A DNA stretch of 64,000 nt, taken from Paraspadella gotoi (taxonomy: Eukaryota > Chaetognatha). The DNA lies in NCBI GenBank assembly GCA_051294375.1, contig CM119263.1, positions 22,594,833 through 22,658,832 on the forward strand, given 5' to 3'. Positions within the stretch are counted from its first letter, which is position 1, and the number at the start of each line of letters is the position of its first letter. This document shows, one piece after another, positions 12,249 through 24,800 of this stretch. The notes beneath the pieces are model-generated. The model ran no database searches and was not told the origin of the DNA. It saw only the letters and a list, made by a program, of their open reading frames with translations. The position numbers were made by a program, and so were the translations under genes.

Positions 12249-15200
12249 GCTTGTTGGCTCTCGCCTTTTTTCACCTTCTCTCCCCCCACTTTCTCTCTCC
12301 CTCCAGCTCCATTCAATTTCACTTTATTCTTTTGCGACCGTAAAATAAGAATTTTAAAAATTTTCAAAATAACTAATAACAAACTCAAACAAAACAATTT
12401 AATAAGAATAACTCGAGACTTATTAAATAACTCTAAATTCATTTTTTAATTAAGAGCTTCCCTCGTTCGAAATCTTCAACAGGAAGAGGAGGAAAAAAAC
12501 CACTTCATCTCAATACGAAGAGGAAGAGCGAAGAGGATCGAAAGTGGACAACTCTTGTTCACTTGACGATTCTCACGGCACGTCGTCGAACCCGAGATTT
12601 CCACCTGCGCGAGACAGAGAATTTCCTCCATTGATTTTTTTCCTCTGTCTCCCACTCCCCTTCTTTCCTTTCCTCCTTTTCTCCAACCTCTTCCCTCCAA
12701 ATTTCCTCCATTTTAATCCTCTTCCTTCCAACGACTCCACCTGCCATCGACGCGTCGACCCCCCCAAAAAAAAAGTGACGCTCGCGTTTTAATCTTCGTC
12801 GTCGTCGTTGTCGTTGTTGTCTCTATTGTTGTTCTCTTTGTCAACGACGAGTCGTTATCAACATCAGCAAAATTCCCGTCTTTGATGATTGGACTATCAT
12901 CGTCTTTGTCGTGAAATGTTGAATTGTTTTGAATTTTGAAATGTTGAATTGTGGATATAAAATTGGTACAAATAATATTCATTCATTCAATGGACAATTA
13001 TTTTGTAAGATGATAACATACCCAGCGGCAGCAGGCTTACAACCAAAGCTCTTTCACAGTATAGTGTATCAACCCTTATAAATATATTTCCATAAGCTCA
13101 CAGTTGTTATAAATTTTCCAATTTTGTAAGTTTATCTTGAGAGGACGAATAGGAAGAAGTTGCGAACTGATAAGGGAGTAAGATAAGCTTCGGTGAGTCT
13201 TTCCCATGAAAATTGAAAGATCGATTTAATTTCGTAGATTCCCCCCCCTCCGCCCCCCGATTCAAAACGACGAATCGATCGATAAAAAATTTGACAGGAA
13301 ATTCCTAATCTCTCGTCGAATCAGGGTCTTCAATTATTGTTCTTACTCTGATTTGTTTTCATTTTTTATTCGTTTAATTATAAAACGACTTAGCTTTTAA
13401 AAAGTAAAAAAAAAAAACAAATTAAAATGAAATGGTTGTTTGACCGAGAATCGAACCCCGCAAATTTTTCGGAACATTCGCCCTCGAGATGAGAGCGAGA
13501 ATCGCCAAGAGGAAATTCAACGGAAATAAAAAAAAAAAAAAAAAAGAAAAGAAAAAAAGTAAATCGAAACCACGAGCGGTCATCGTCCTAAAGAGGTCAA
13601 GATTTGGGTCAACGTCTTCTCGGCAGATGGAACCCTTTAAAAGGAAGATGGAAACGCGAGATGGAATCGCGACAATATCAAGATGGAGACGTGACTCCCT
13701 CAAGACGTTCGTCGGTCGCGCGAGAGGGACCCGCCGCGGGGAACGCGGTCAAAGGGTCAAGGAAGGGTGGGATTAGACCGAATTGGGCTACAATCGGGTA
13801 AGTCGGCCGCGGCGCGAACTTCGATCTCGGGGTAGAGATTAATGCGACCTTCAATCTATTCATAGGGTCACACGGGTGAGGCGTTTGAGGGGTGAATGGA
13901 CGAGGAAGCGTGCTCAGAGGAAAACGCCCTTATCTATGAATAGAATTTCGCTCGCGCGTGATCGATCGAAAAGATAAGAAGTAATGTAAGGTCAATGGCT
14001 GGGGATTTGTTAATTTGTTTGGTTAATCGAGGTGAGGAACAAGGCGTCGATCTGACAAAAGATTCGGGTGAGGTGATCGGCGGCGGCGCGGATGAGGTGA
14101 GAAATTGGGTCGAGAAGAAAACGACGAGGACAACGACTGCGGATTGAGGGCGACGCTGCGGGTGAGAATCGGGTCAGGATCGGAAAAAGCGATCTATTAA
14201 ATGGGTGAGGTTGACGGGTGAGGTTATTCCGAGTGGGACATATGCCGAAGGAAGGTACACGAACAAAGAGCATATGCCGGACGAACGGACTATGGACATC
14301 GGAGGGCAAAGACCCGAACTCGAGTTTTCTTTCGCGTCGTGCAAGCGGGCATTGCCCGTGGAAAGGAGTCGACAGTGTACGTGCGGATTGGAAATGGAAT
14401 TATCGGACCCGAAAGGATGAATAATGCGGATTTGGGGGCAGTTGATAACAGATATCGGAAAGACGAAAGGAGAGAGAGAGAGAAAAAAAAAAATCGATGG
14501 GATTTCGAAGTGACGGCGAATTAGAAATCGAGAGTAAAAATTCGACCGCGATTTGAAAATCGGGGAAAAAAAAAGAGAAGCCGATTCCTCGAAAACAGAA
14601 TTCGGCGGATCTCGGATTTCAATTTTTGTTTCTCGGATGCGGAATCGATGGAAGCGTGGTAGACTGAATGCACTGACTGGTGGTTGTGACTGCAACGGTT
14701 TTGATATCACCTAATTCAGTTCGGATTAATATTCTACTATTTCTACTTCTAAAATTTAGACTATATTTTCTTCTAAGTAGTAGTTGATTGCGATGACTTA
14801 TAGTATTTTATTATGGGGGTTTGATTTGACATTGTTCGATATTGAATGAAAAAAGCTTAAAGGCATGGTATAATCAGTTCAAAGCCCCCCTCCCTCATTC
14901 CTCTTCATTTACAAACGATGAAAACTTGAATGGCAATCAAACTCAAACGACGACGACGATGGAACATCATTCACAATCGAGTGTTTTTTTTTCGCGGCTT
15001 CAAATCGTCGTCGCTTTCAGCCGATTACGTTAATCCGTTCCTTATTCTCTCCTTTATCGTCTCCCATTCATGAGATATTTAAATCCGAGGTTCCATCGTG
15101 AATAGAGAACATATTTCCATCTTTTTAAAACTTCTCCTTCATTTATTCAAAATTCGATTCTTTTCATTCATAAAATCGATTCATTTTCTCACCCGTGACG

Positions 15201-16816
15201 TTGAGCTTCGTTTGACTCATCGCTTTTCCCAGATGATTTTTCGCTTCGCATCTGTAAATCCCAGCATCGTCCCATTTCGTTCGCAAAAAGACCTGAAACA
15301 AGAGAAATGTTTGATAACAACAAACGACACTTAAGATGCATCGAGGTAAACAGAAGTTTAATGGGATAAACTGTAAAATCCGAATCGAATGCAAAGTCAA
15401 AGTTTTAAATTTAATTGTGTTTGAACAAAGGCTCTGTTTAAAACTTCAATTGTTTTTCGTAAATTTAAATTTACTGTAGGTTTAACGCGCAACGAAATGC
15501 TCATGCCACATCAGAGCCTCTGCAGTCGCAAATTACACTCCCGTATATTTATACCGTTTTTTGAAGTTTTTGTACAAACTATGTACAAACTACGTCCTTT
15601 AACCTCCTAAAGTGAACCTCCCAAAAGAGCACACTCATTCATCCCGATCGCGCACTCTCGGAACTCTCTTTCCCCCCCCCACTACGCAGCCCGTGCCCGA
15701 CGGGTCGTGCGTCTCCGCATTCGCCCAACTCATCGATTTCGAACAAAAGGCGTCGTTCGTTTGTTTAAAGGATTTCCAACTCGCGAAAAACAAACAAGGG
15801 CACGAAACGGACCCGAGAGAGAATGCACCCCCTACCCTCAGTCTTCCCCTTTCCACAAAAAACAAAAAACAAAAAGAGCAACATTTTGATTCCAAATGTC
15901 AAAATCCTATTGTTTTTTGGCCGAATGAGGGAATCTGTAGGTTTTATTCGATAAATTTTACGCGTATTCAACTGGTTATCTTTTTCTGTATAAATTAAAT
16001 ATCGCATACGTTTTGTTTCATAACTAATCGCGTCAGTAAGTTAAAAACGAACCGTGAAAGTAGATTAACTCTCGGATCAATCGGTGGCCGAGCGTCGAGG
16101 TCACGCATTAACCCGAATTTTAGTTAAAAAGTTTAAAAAGGCCTAAAACAAGACAACATTGACTCTTTTTTTTTCTTCTACGGCGCGAGCTTCAATTAGT
16201 CTTTAACCTCGCAAAGGGCGCGATCGGATTAGAAACTCTCGCGCGCTCAGCAAATACACCTTCCGTTCTCTGCATTGACGGTATTGACTGTATTGATTCA
16301 GAAGAAGCGCCGGATGAAGGTGTAGAATAGAGCTCGTGACGAGGATAGGAAATAATGCTAAGATTTTTAAGAAAACTAGTGAAAAGTATTTGCGTTATAA
16401 GTTATAAGATAACGAAAAGAATTTTTTTTTTCCTAAACAAATATTGACAGTAAATTAAACGGATTTTTTAAGTCTTTTTTTTTTAAATATTTGAATCACA
16501 AATATTTTATTATGCGTAAGTTAAACCGATTTGTCGAAAAAAGTTTTAGAAAAAGTTAACATAGTTTCTTTTTTCAATTAAAATTTACTTCTTTTTTTCT
16601 CTCTCTTTCTCACCAAACCGTCCCGTAGATCTTGATGTCCTGATGATTCCTTCTCGATTTTGTCGTCGCCCCTAACCACGTGACTTCCGGTTGAGGAAAT
16701 CGTTGACGGCGCACGGGAGATGACGCCGCCGCCGACGCCGACTCTCGCAGAGGTCATGGAATGCGAGATCCTCCGGGAGGAGTCCACGGGTCCTTGGTTT
16801 AAGAAGGGGTGGTGAA

Positions 16817-16854
<38 letters not shown>

Positions 16855-19685
16855 GTCTCTCTCCTGTCTCTCTCTGTTTCTCTCTCTCTCTCTCTCTCTT
16901 TGTCAGTTTTTTTTTGCCAACACACCCCTATCAATTCATGTATCCTATCATCCTATCATCAATCAGTATCTCCAATTAAATCTTTACTTTTTTACAATTC
17001 TCACCTTCTAGGATGATCAATGACAGTATTCCACTCCTTACTCCTCCTTCTCACAGTCCCCTTAATTTCTGCTACTCTTCCTCTTCCCCCTCCCCGTCCC
17101 CATCCCTTCCTATTTCCCCTTCCTTCCTCTTCCCCATTTAGCTCTCTTCCTCTTCCTCCCCTCCCACCCCTTCTCTTCCCCAATAGTTCCTCTCCCACTC
17201 CCCCTCACTTTCAACGATGATGAGTTGCGCCCCTCCGCTTGTCTTCGACTCTTCGTAAGTCGATCACGACGCTGCACCGATAGCCCTCTTGCGAATCTAA
17301 AGGGTGGGCGCGCCGGACGTGGAGGCGTCCGTCGGGCGTCACGCCGCGGCGCTCGTCGTTCACGATCGGTCTCATGCCGTAAAGACCACGAAGTCACGAC
17401 GACGTGATGCTTTTTTTCGTGAGGTGGGAACATTTATTTCAATTGATTTTTTTTTTTAATTTATTTAATATTGAAATCCTAAGTAATTCGTTTTAATTGG
17501 ACCTCTTATCGCGGAAAAAAAGACAGAAGACAACAATTGTCAGAAACCAAGTAAACTGACGTGTCATCAGTGTCAAAATAGGTACATAGTAAAAATGAGA
17601 GATGAATTTATTATTATTTAACCAAACCAATAATGGAGTACACTGAGCCAACAGACAGACAGACTGAAAAAGTCCGAACCTGCATGAGGCGGGGAATGAC
17701 ACAAGTGAAGACGGCGGTTGTGCCGATGATGACGTAATTCGTCGTTGACTTGAACGTCGAATCGTTGACGAGTGACGCCGATGACACGGATAAAGCGCGA
17801 GACGATGACGCCGGCGGATTGGAGGCGCGGCAGCGCAACGTGCCGAATGGACGCTGGCGGTGTTAGTTGATGGTCGGGGGAAAGTGGAGGGTCCCGTTGG
17901 GAGGATGTCGAGCAGGCTGGGAGAAGGACCAGCAGTGGTGGAATTAGGAGAGAGGTGGTGGAAAGATTCATAGTTTGTGTTTTTCAACTTAGAAACTTTG
18001 TTTAATTAGTTTAAACTGTTAATTAAAACAGTTAATTTGTTACACTGCTCCCGATTAGACCGTTTCGATATCGAATCATTCTGGCAAATATCTATCATGA
18101 AAACCGATCAGATACTAATCATTTCTGGAGCATAAATCTGATAAAATGTCGGATTGCAGACAGCTGATATACGTAGCATTGCAGATTACGAAAAGGGATA
18201 GATTTCGGACGGGAAAAAAGTTTATATCGTTGTCCCTTGGATAATAACCGCGAGAACTAACAACTAAAATGATTACCGGCGTTGCTTCAACGGTTCTCGA
18301 CGCCGTCGTTCCGACCTTGAACCATTCTATTAAGGGCTGAGGAACGCCCCGAGGCGCAGGAATTCAGCGCGAGGGAGACGAGCACGGTCGAGTCGGCCGT
18401 GAAAACGGGCCCGTCGGGTGACCCGTTGAGGGAGAGAGCCTGGATGGGTAGGGAAAAATGGAAAGTGAAAAAGGAAAAGAAAAAAGTGGAAACGCAGGAA
18501 GTACGAAGTTTTGTAAAAGTGATTGGCGTCACAGTCAATCAGTCAGTCAATCAATCTAAAAATACTAACTAAAGATTGATTAAGAGAGCACGCGCTTTTT
18601 TATATTATCTCCAATGACTAAGATTTGATCTCGAAAATTTTTTTTCGTGAGTCACGATTTTGTGAGAGTGAAATTAAAAGGGACCAAAAAAAAAATCGAT
18701 GGAAATCTCGAGTGCGAGAAATCGTGAACCGGAAATTGAGAAGCGGACGAGAAGAAAATCGCCGTCGGTTCTCGGACATCGCTTCTCACGCGACTCTCAG
18801 GGGCGAGCATTTCCGCTCCTTCGCTTTCATTCGCTGGCGCATTCTCAGGATCTTCACATGCAAACGTGAATCCGTGACTCGTGATCGATCGGTTAGGTGC
18901 GTGAGTTAAGGAATATAGTTTGGGAGTGAGTTTTATTGAAGAGGATGACCTAATTCTTGGTAAATGCGTTGCTTTCTTTGTATGCTTATGTACAAAAAGC
19001 AAATAATTTTAAAACTAGCCAGACAATCTTTGGTAAGAAATCAATCGATATCCCAAGTTTTGAAATTTTAAACCTGTAAAATCAAAAAAATGAAATAAAT
19101 GGTGAAAGAAAATTGAAAAAAATGGAAAGAAAATTAAAACAAGTTTGAGCAAACAATGTGATCTGCCACGATAATTAATTAATTAATTGATTAATTAATT
19201 AATTAATAGATAATTAATTAATTAATAGATTAATTAATTAATTAATAGATTAATTAATTATTTAATTAATAGATTAATTATAATTTTATATTCAGCTTGT
19301 TCATCATCGATGTCCTTAAAATTGAGTCAGGACAGTTATTAAATGTTTTGTTTACATTTTATCAAAACAAACAAATATCCTCTATTATCGAGCCAGGGGC
19401 AAAGCCCGTCCTGTCTAGATTTTTTTTTTCGGTTTAGCTTTCGGTCTCGCTTTTTTGCATCATGGCTAAAGTGTGATATCATAGGGAGTTGAATTTTCAT
19501 ATATGGCTTCTAATCATCAAGATCTTTAAAATCTCATGTTTCATATCAATATTGGTATTTGTTTATGTTTTATTTACAAAACAAAAACGTTTTAATTATA
19601 TGTCGCTCTCTCCTCTCTCTCTTTTCTCCGTACTGCTTCTTCTAAAAAAACAAGTGTCCGGCTCTGCAGCGTCTTCCAGCTTCTT

Positions 19686-19716
<31 letters not shown>

Positions 19717-20117
19717 CTCTTTTTTTTTACAAAAAATTTTTAATATAATGGTGGTCACTAATGTAAAAAACGAATGCCGCGAACAGGGCGCGAACCCGGG
19801 TCCTTTGGGTAGAGAATAGCTCACGCTACTGCGGCGCCATAGTACTGCTGATTTTTTTAACGAGTAAATTATAGCTCTCTCTTCTCTCTCTTTTAATTAT
19901 TATATATCCGTCTTTCTCTTTCTCTTTTTCTCTCTCTCTCTCTGTCTCTCTGTCCTCTGTGTGTGTCTGTCCCTATGTCCGATCTTTTGCGGATCGTTTG
20001 TTTTGAAAATTCTGATTATTTTTTCTTAAAAACTTTTTATTATTGCCATTTATTCCGCGCTTTTTTCATACAAAATCCATATTTCATCCGAGATTTTCGT
20101 GGATTTATTCTCTTCTT

Positions 20118-20152
<35 letters not shown>

Positions 20153-20159
20153 TTCTCTC

Positions 20160-20224
<65 letters not shown>

Positions 20225-21739
20225 ACTCAACACGCATTTGTTTTTTTATGACTATCATCGCATCAATGAATGACAATCATCGCATCAATGAATGACATCA
20301 TCGCATCACTGAATGACTATCATCACAGCAGTGAATGACTATATCGCATCAATAATTGATTATCATCGAATCAATAATCAATTCCATTACATCAATAAAT
20401 TACTATTACATCAATCAATTAGTATTACCTCAATCAATTACTATACATCAACAATTCGTTATCGCATGATTATTCGTTTTTTCCCGGTTTTTCAATTAAT
20501 TTTCTATGATAGTGGGCTCTGGCTCGATCTTGAGTCTTTAAGATTTTTTTATTTTATGTCTCCTTCTCTCTCTCTCTCCTCACTCTCTCTTTCTCCTCAC
20601 TCTCTCTCTCTCTCTCACCTCTCTCTTTCTCTCTCTCTCTCTTTTATGCAATAGCGCGATCCTTATGCTTTAAGATTTTTTTAACTTGCATCATTTTTCA
20701 ACTTGCATAATTTTTTTCAACTTGCATTCCGTCAAAACTTTATATCTACCTTCTTCACTCACTTTTCCTACCGGCTCACAAATTTCATCTCAAATCTATC
20801 ATGGGTTAAAATAAATAAAAAGATTCAAGTAAATGTGACTCAATTTTTTTCATTTAACTCATTTCACTGTACGTTTCCACTGAAACTTTATATCAAGCTT
20901 CGTCATACGTTTCCTACCCCACACAAATTTCAAACTCATCTATCATCCAATTATGATTAATAGGAGTATTGGTAAAATAGTAAAAAAAGATTTTAGTAAA
21001 TTCGACTTATGTTTTTTCATTTAAAATATTTCCACTCACACGATTCCATCGAAANNNNNNNNNNNNNNNNNNNNNNNNNACTGGTTGGTCACTACGCACT
21101 GGGGAAAGGGAGGGGAGTCATCGAATGGGAAGAGAGAAGCAGGAATCAAGTCACTCACGTAGACGATGTGCAATTTGTGTAATTATTGGAATTATATCCT
21201 ACGTAATTTTTATATATATATCTCTCTCTTTCTCTCTCTGTCTCACTCTCGGGCGGTCCAAAAAAAAATTATATTGACTTGTCTTGACCTTCAACTATTT
21301 GTCCTTCGTGTCCTTACCTGATACATCCCCGTGTCCCGTCTGGTCATTGGCTCGATGACCAGCACCGTCCCTTGCACCAATCTGACTCTGTCTCCATCCG
21401 CCTTCAACTCGACGCCATCTTTGAGCCACGTGACGCCGGAAATCGGAAAACCGGAAATGGAGCAGTTGAGCGTCGCGCGTTCGAGGGCGTCGACCGTCAC
21501 GTGAGGGGGCGTGACGGTCACTTGAAGAGGCGCTGTGGAAGGGGGGAGGGGATGTGAGAAAAGCATGATGATGATGATGATGTGAAATTGTTCGTTCTAA
21601 ATAAAGAAAATAAAGAAAAAACTAAGAAGCAAAAAAACGAAAAAACAAAGAAACAAAGAAACAAAGAAGGGACATGAATTCACAGGAGGCAAAAGTTGAA
21701 GTCGGGATTTCATCGATCGCAACGCGACGACAACCCGAA

Positions 21740-21808
<69 letters not shown>

Positions 21809-24800
21809 CGCTTGTTGGCTCTCGCCTTTTTTCACCTTCTCTCCCCCCACTTTCTCTCTCCCTCCAGCTCCATTCAATTTCACTTTATTCTTTGCGACCG
21901 TAAAATAAGAATTTTAAAAATTTTCAAAAATAACTAATAACAAACTCAAACAAAACAATTTAATAAGAAACTCGAGACTTATTAAATAACTCTAAATTCA
22001 TTTTTTTAATTAAGAGCTTCCCTCGTTCGAAATCTTTCAAAGTAACAGGAAGAGGAGGAAAAAACCACTTCATCTCAATACGAAGAGGAAGAGCGAAGAG
22101 GATCGAAAGTGGACAACTCTCGTTCACTTGACGATTCTCACGGCGACGTCGTCGAACCCGAGATTTCCACCTGCGCGAGACAGAGAATTTCCTCCATTGA
22201 TTTTTTTCCCTCTGTCTCCCACTCCCCCTTCTTTCCTTTCCTCCCTTTTCTCCAACCTCTTCCCTCCAAATTTCCTCCATTTTAATCCTCTTCCTTCCAA
22301 CGACTCCACCTGCCATCGACGCGTCGACCCCCCCCCAAAAAAAAAGTGACGCTCGCGTTTTAATCTTCGTCGTCGTCGTTGTTGTTGTTGTCTCTATTGT
22401 TGTTCTCTTTGTCAACGACGAGTCGTTATCAACATCAGCAAAAATTCCCGTCTTTGATGATTGGACTATCATCGTCTTTGTCGTGAAATGTTGAATTGTT
22501 TGAATTTTGAAATGTTGAATTGTGGATATAAAATTGGTACAAATAATATTCATTCATTCAATGGACAATTATTTTGTAAGATGATAACATACCCAGCGGC
22601 AGCAGGCTTACAACCAAAGCTCTTTCACAGTATAGTGTATCAACCCTTATAAATATATTTCCATAAGGCTCACAGTTGTTATAAATTTTCCAATTTTGGT
22701 AAGTTTATCTTGAGAGGACGAATAGGAAGAAGTTGCGAACTGATAAGGGACGTAAGATAAGCTTCGGTGAGTCTTTCCCATGAAAATTGAAAGATCGATT
22801 TAATTTCGTAGATTCCCCCCCCTCCGCCCCCCCGATTCAAAACGACGACATCGATCGATAAAAAATTTGACAGGAAATTCCTAATCTCTCGTCGAATCAG
22901 GGTCTTCAATTATTGTTCTTACTCTGATTTGTTTTCATTTTTTATTCGTATAATTATAAAACGACTTAGCCTTTTAATAATTTTAAAAAAAGACAAATTA
23001 AAATGAAATGGTTGTTCTTGACCGAGAATGAAACCCCGCAAATTTTTGGGAACATTCGCCCTCGAGATGAGAGCGAGAATCGCCAAGAGGAAATTCAACG
23101 GAAATAAAAAAAAAGAAAAGAAAAAGAAAAGAAAAAAGTAAATCGAAACCACGAGCGGTCATCGTCCTAAAGAAGGTCAAGATTTGGGTCAACGTCTTCT
23201 CGGCAGATGGAACCCTTTAAAAGGAAGATGGAAACGCGAGATGGAATCGCGACAATATCAAGATGGAGACGTGACTCCCTCAAGACGTTCGTCGGTCGCG
23301 CGAGAGGGACCCGCCGCGGGGGAACGCGGTCAAAGGGTCAAGGAAGGGTGGGATTCGACCGAATTGGGCTACAATCGGGTAAGTCGGCCGCGGCGCGAAC
23401 TTCGATCTCGGGGTAGAGATTATGCGACCTTCAATCTATTAAGGGTCATAACGGTGTGAGGCGTTTGAGGGGTGAATGGACGAGGAAGCGTGCTCAGAGG
23501 AAAACGCCCTTATCTATGAATAGAATTTCGCTCGCGCGTGATCGATCGAAAAGATAAGAAGTAATGTTAAGGTCAATGGCTGGGGATTTTGTTAATTTGT
23601 TTGGTTAATCGAGGTGAGGAACAAGGGCGTCGATCTGACAAAAGATTCGGGTGAGGTGATCGGCGGCGGCGGATGAGGTGAGAAATTGGGTCGAGAAGAA
23701 AACGACGAGGACAACGACTGCGGATTGAGGGCGACGCTGCGGGTGAGAAATCGGGTCAGGATCGGAAAAAGCGATCTATTAAATGGGTGAGGTTGACGGG
23801 TGAGGTTATTCCGAGTGGGACATATGCCGAAGGAAGGTACACGAACAAAGAGCATATGCCGGACGAACGGACTATGGACATCGGAGGGCAAAGACCCGAA
23901 CTCGAGTTTTCTTTCGCGTCGTGCAAGCGGGCATTGCCCGTGGAAAGGAGTCGACAGTTACGTGCGGATTGGAAATGGAATTATCGGACCCGAAAGGATG
24001 AATAATGCGGATTTGGGGGCAGTTGATAACAGATATCGGAAAGACGAAAGGAGAGAGAGAGAGAGAAAAAAAAAATCGATGGGATTTCGAAGTGACGGCG
24101 AATTAGAAATCGAGAGTAAAATTCGACCGCGATTTGAAAATCGGGGAAAAAAAAAAGAGAAGCCGATTCCTCGAAAACAGAATTCGGCGGATCTCGGATT
24201 TCAATTTTTGTTTCTCGGATGGCGGAATCGATGGAAGCGTGGTAGACTGAATGCACTGACTGGTGGTTGTGACTGCAACGGTTTTGATATCACCTAATTC
24301 AGTTCGGATTAATATTCTACTATTTCTACTTCTAAAATTTAGACTATATTTTCTTCTAAGTAGTAGTTGATTGCGATGACTTATAAGTATTTTATTATGG
24401 GGGTTTGATTTGACATTGTTCGATATTGAATGAAAAAAGCTTAAAGGCATGGTAATAATCAGTTCAAAGCCCCCCTCCCTCATTCCTCTTCATTTACAAA
24501 CGATGAAAAACTTGAATGGCAATCAAACTCAAACGACGACGACGATGGGAACATCATTCACAATCGAGTGTTTTTTTTTTCGCGGCTTCAAATCGTCGTC
24601 GCTTTGAGCCGATTACGTTAATCCCGTTTTCCTTATTCTCTCCTTTATTCGTCTCCCATTCATGAGATATTTAAATCCGAGGTTCCCATCGTGAATAGAG
24701 AACATATTTCCATCTTTTTAAAACTTCTCCTTCATTTATTCAAAATTCGATTTCTTTTCATTCATAAAATCGATTCATTTTCTCACCCGTGACGTTGAGC

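Larger units (their letters stand above)
11762..18439 (-). pseudogene. Frame-broken duplicate of Dscam exons for Ig1-Ig4
   Basis: Six exon equivalents occur in the same order as 28071-21318, with shifts inside almost every one. Only the Ig3 C-terminal exon at 15292-15193 is intact. The first exon equivalent (18439-18277) has lost a net 20 bases relative to 28071-27889. Introns are shifted by similar indels, which argues for raw-read error or an unpolished haplotype rather than coding decay. Do not annotate as a separate gene. Confidence 0.85.
11547..19138. repeat. Error-rich second copy of 21080-28762 (Dscam Ig1-Ig4 region)
   Basis: From 11547 to about 19138 the sequence repeats 21080-28762 in the same orientation, introns included. 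Differences are overwhelmingly one-base indels, often in homopolymers. The exon equivalents on the minus strand are 18439-18277, 17916-17680, 17409-17209, 16792-16614, 15292-15193 and 11974-11762. Their lengths are 163, 237, 201, 179, 100 and 213, against 183, 239, 202, 182, 100 and 215 in the intact copy, so five of six are frame-broken. The second copy starts at the first base after a 25-N gap. This points to an unmerged haplotig or unpolished contig overlap rather than a real tandem duplication. Confidence 0.9.
19139..21054. repeat. Repeat-rich contig tail not present in the other copy
   Basis: After 19138 the two Dscam copies diverge. This tail holds (TTAA)n at about 19172-19280, a tRNA-like segment, (CT)n tracts, a tandem array of TCATCGCATCAATGAATGAC-like units (20247-20460), and a final part (about 20670-21054) whose reverse complement resembles 60225-60560 and 61370-61870. 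It reads as a repeat cluster at a contig end, either a haplotype-specific insertion or a repeat-induced mis-extension. Confidence 0.7.

Noticed and set aside
12121-12442. Open frames made of Ser-Leu or Arg-Glu repeats at 12121, 16578, 19963, 21674, 29042, 29634, 34738
   Set aside because: Translations of (CT)n/(GA)n microsatellites with no flanking coding signal.
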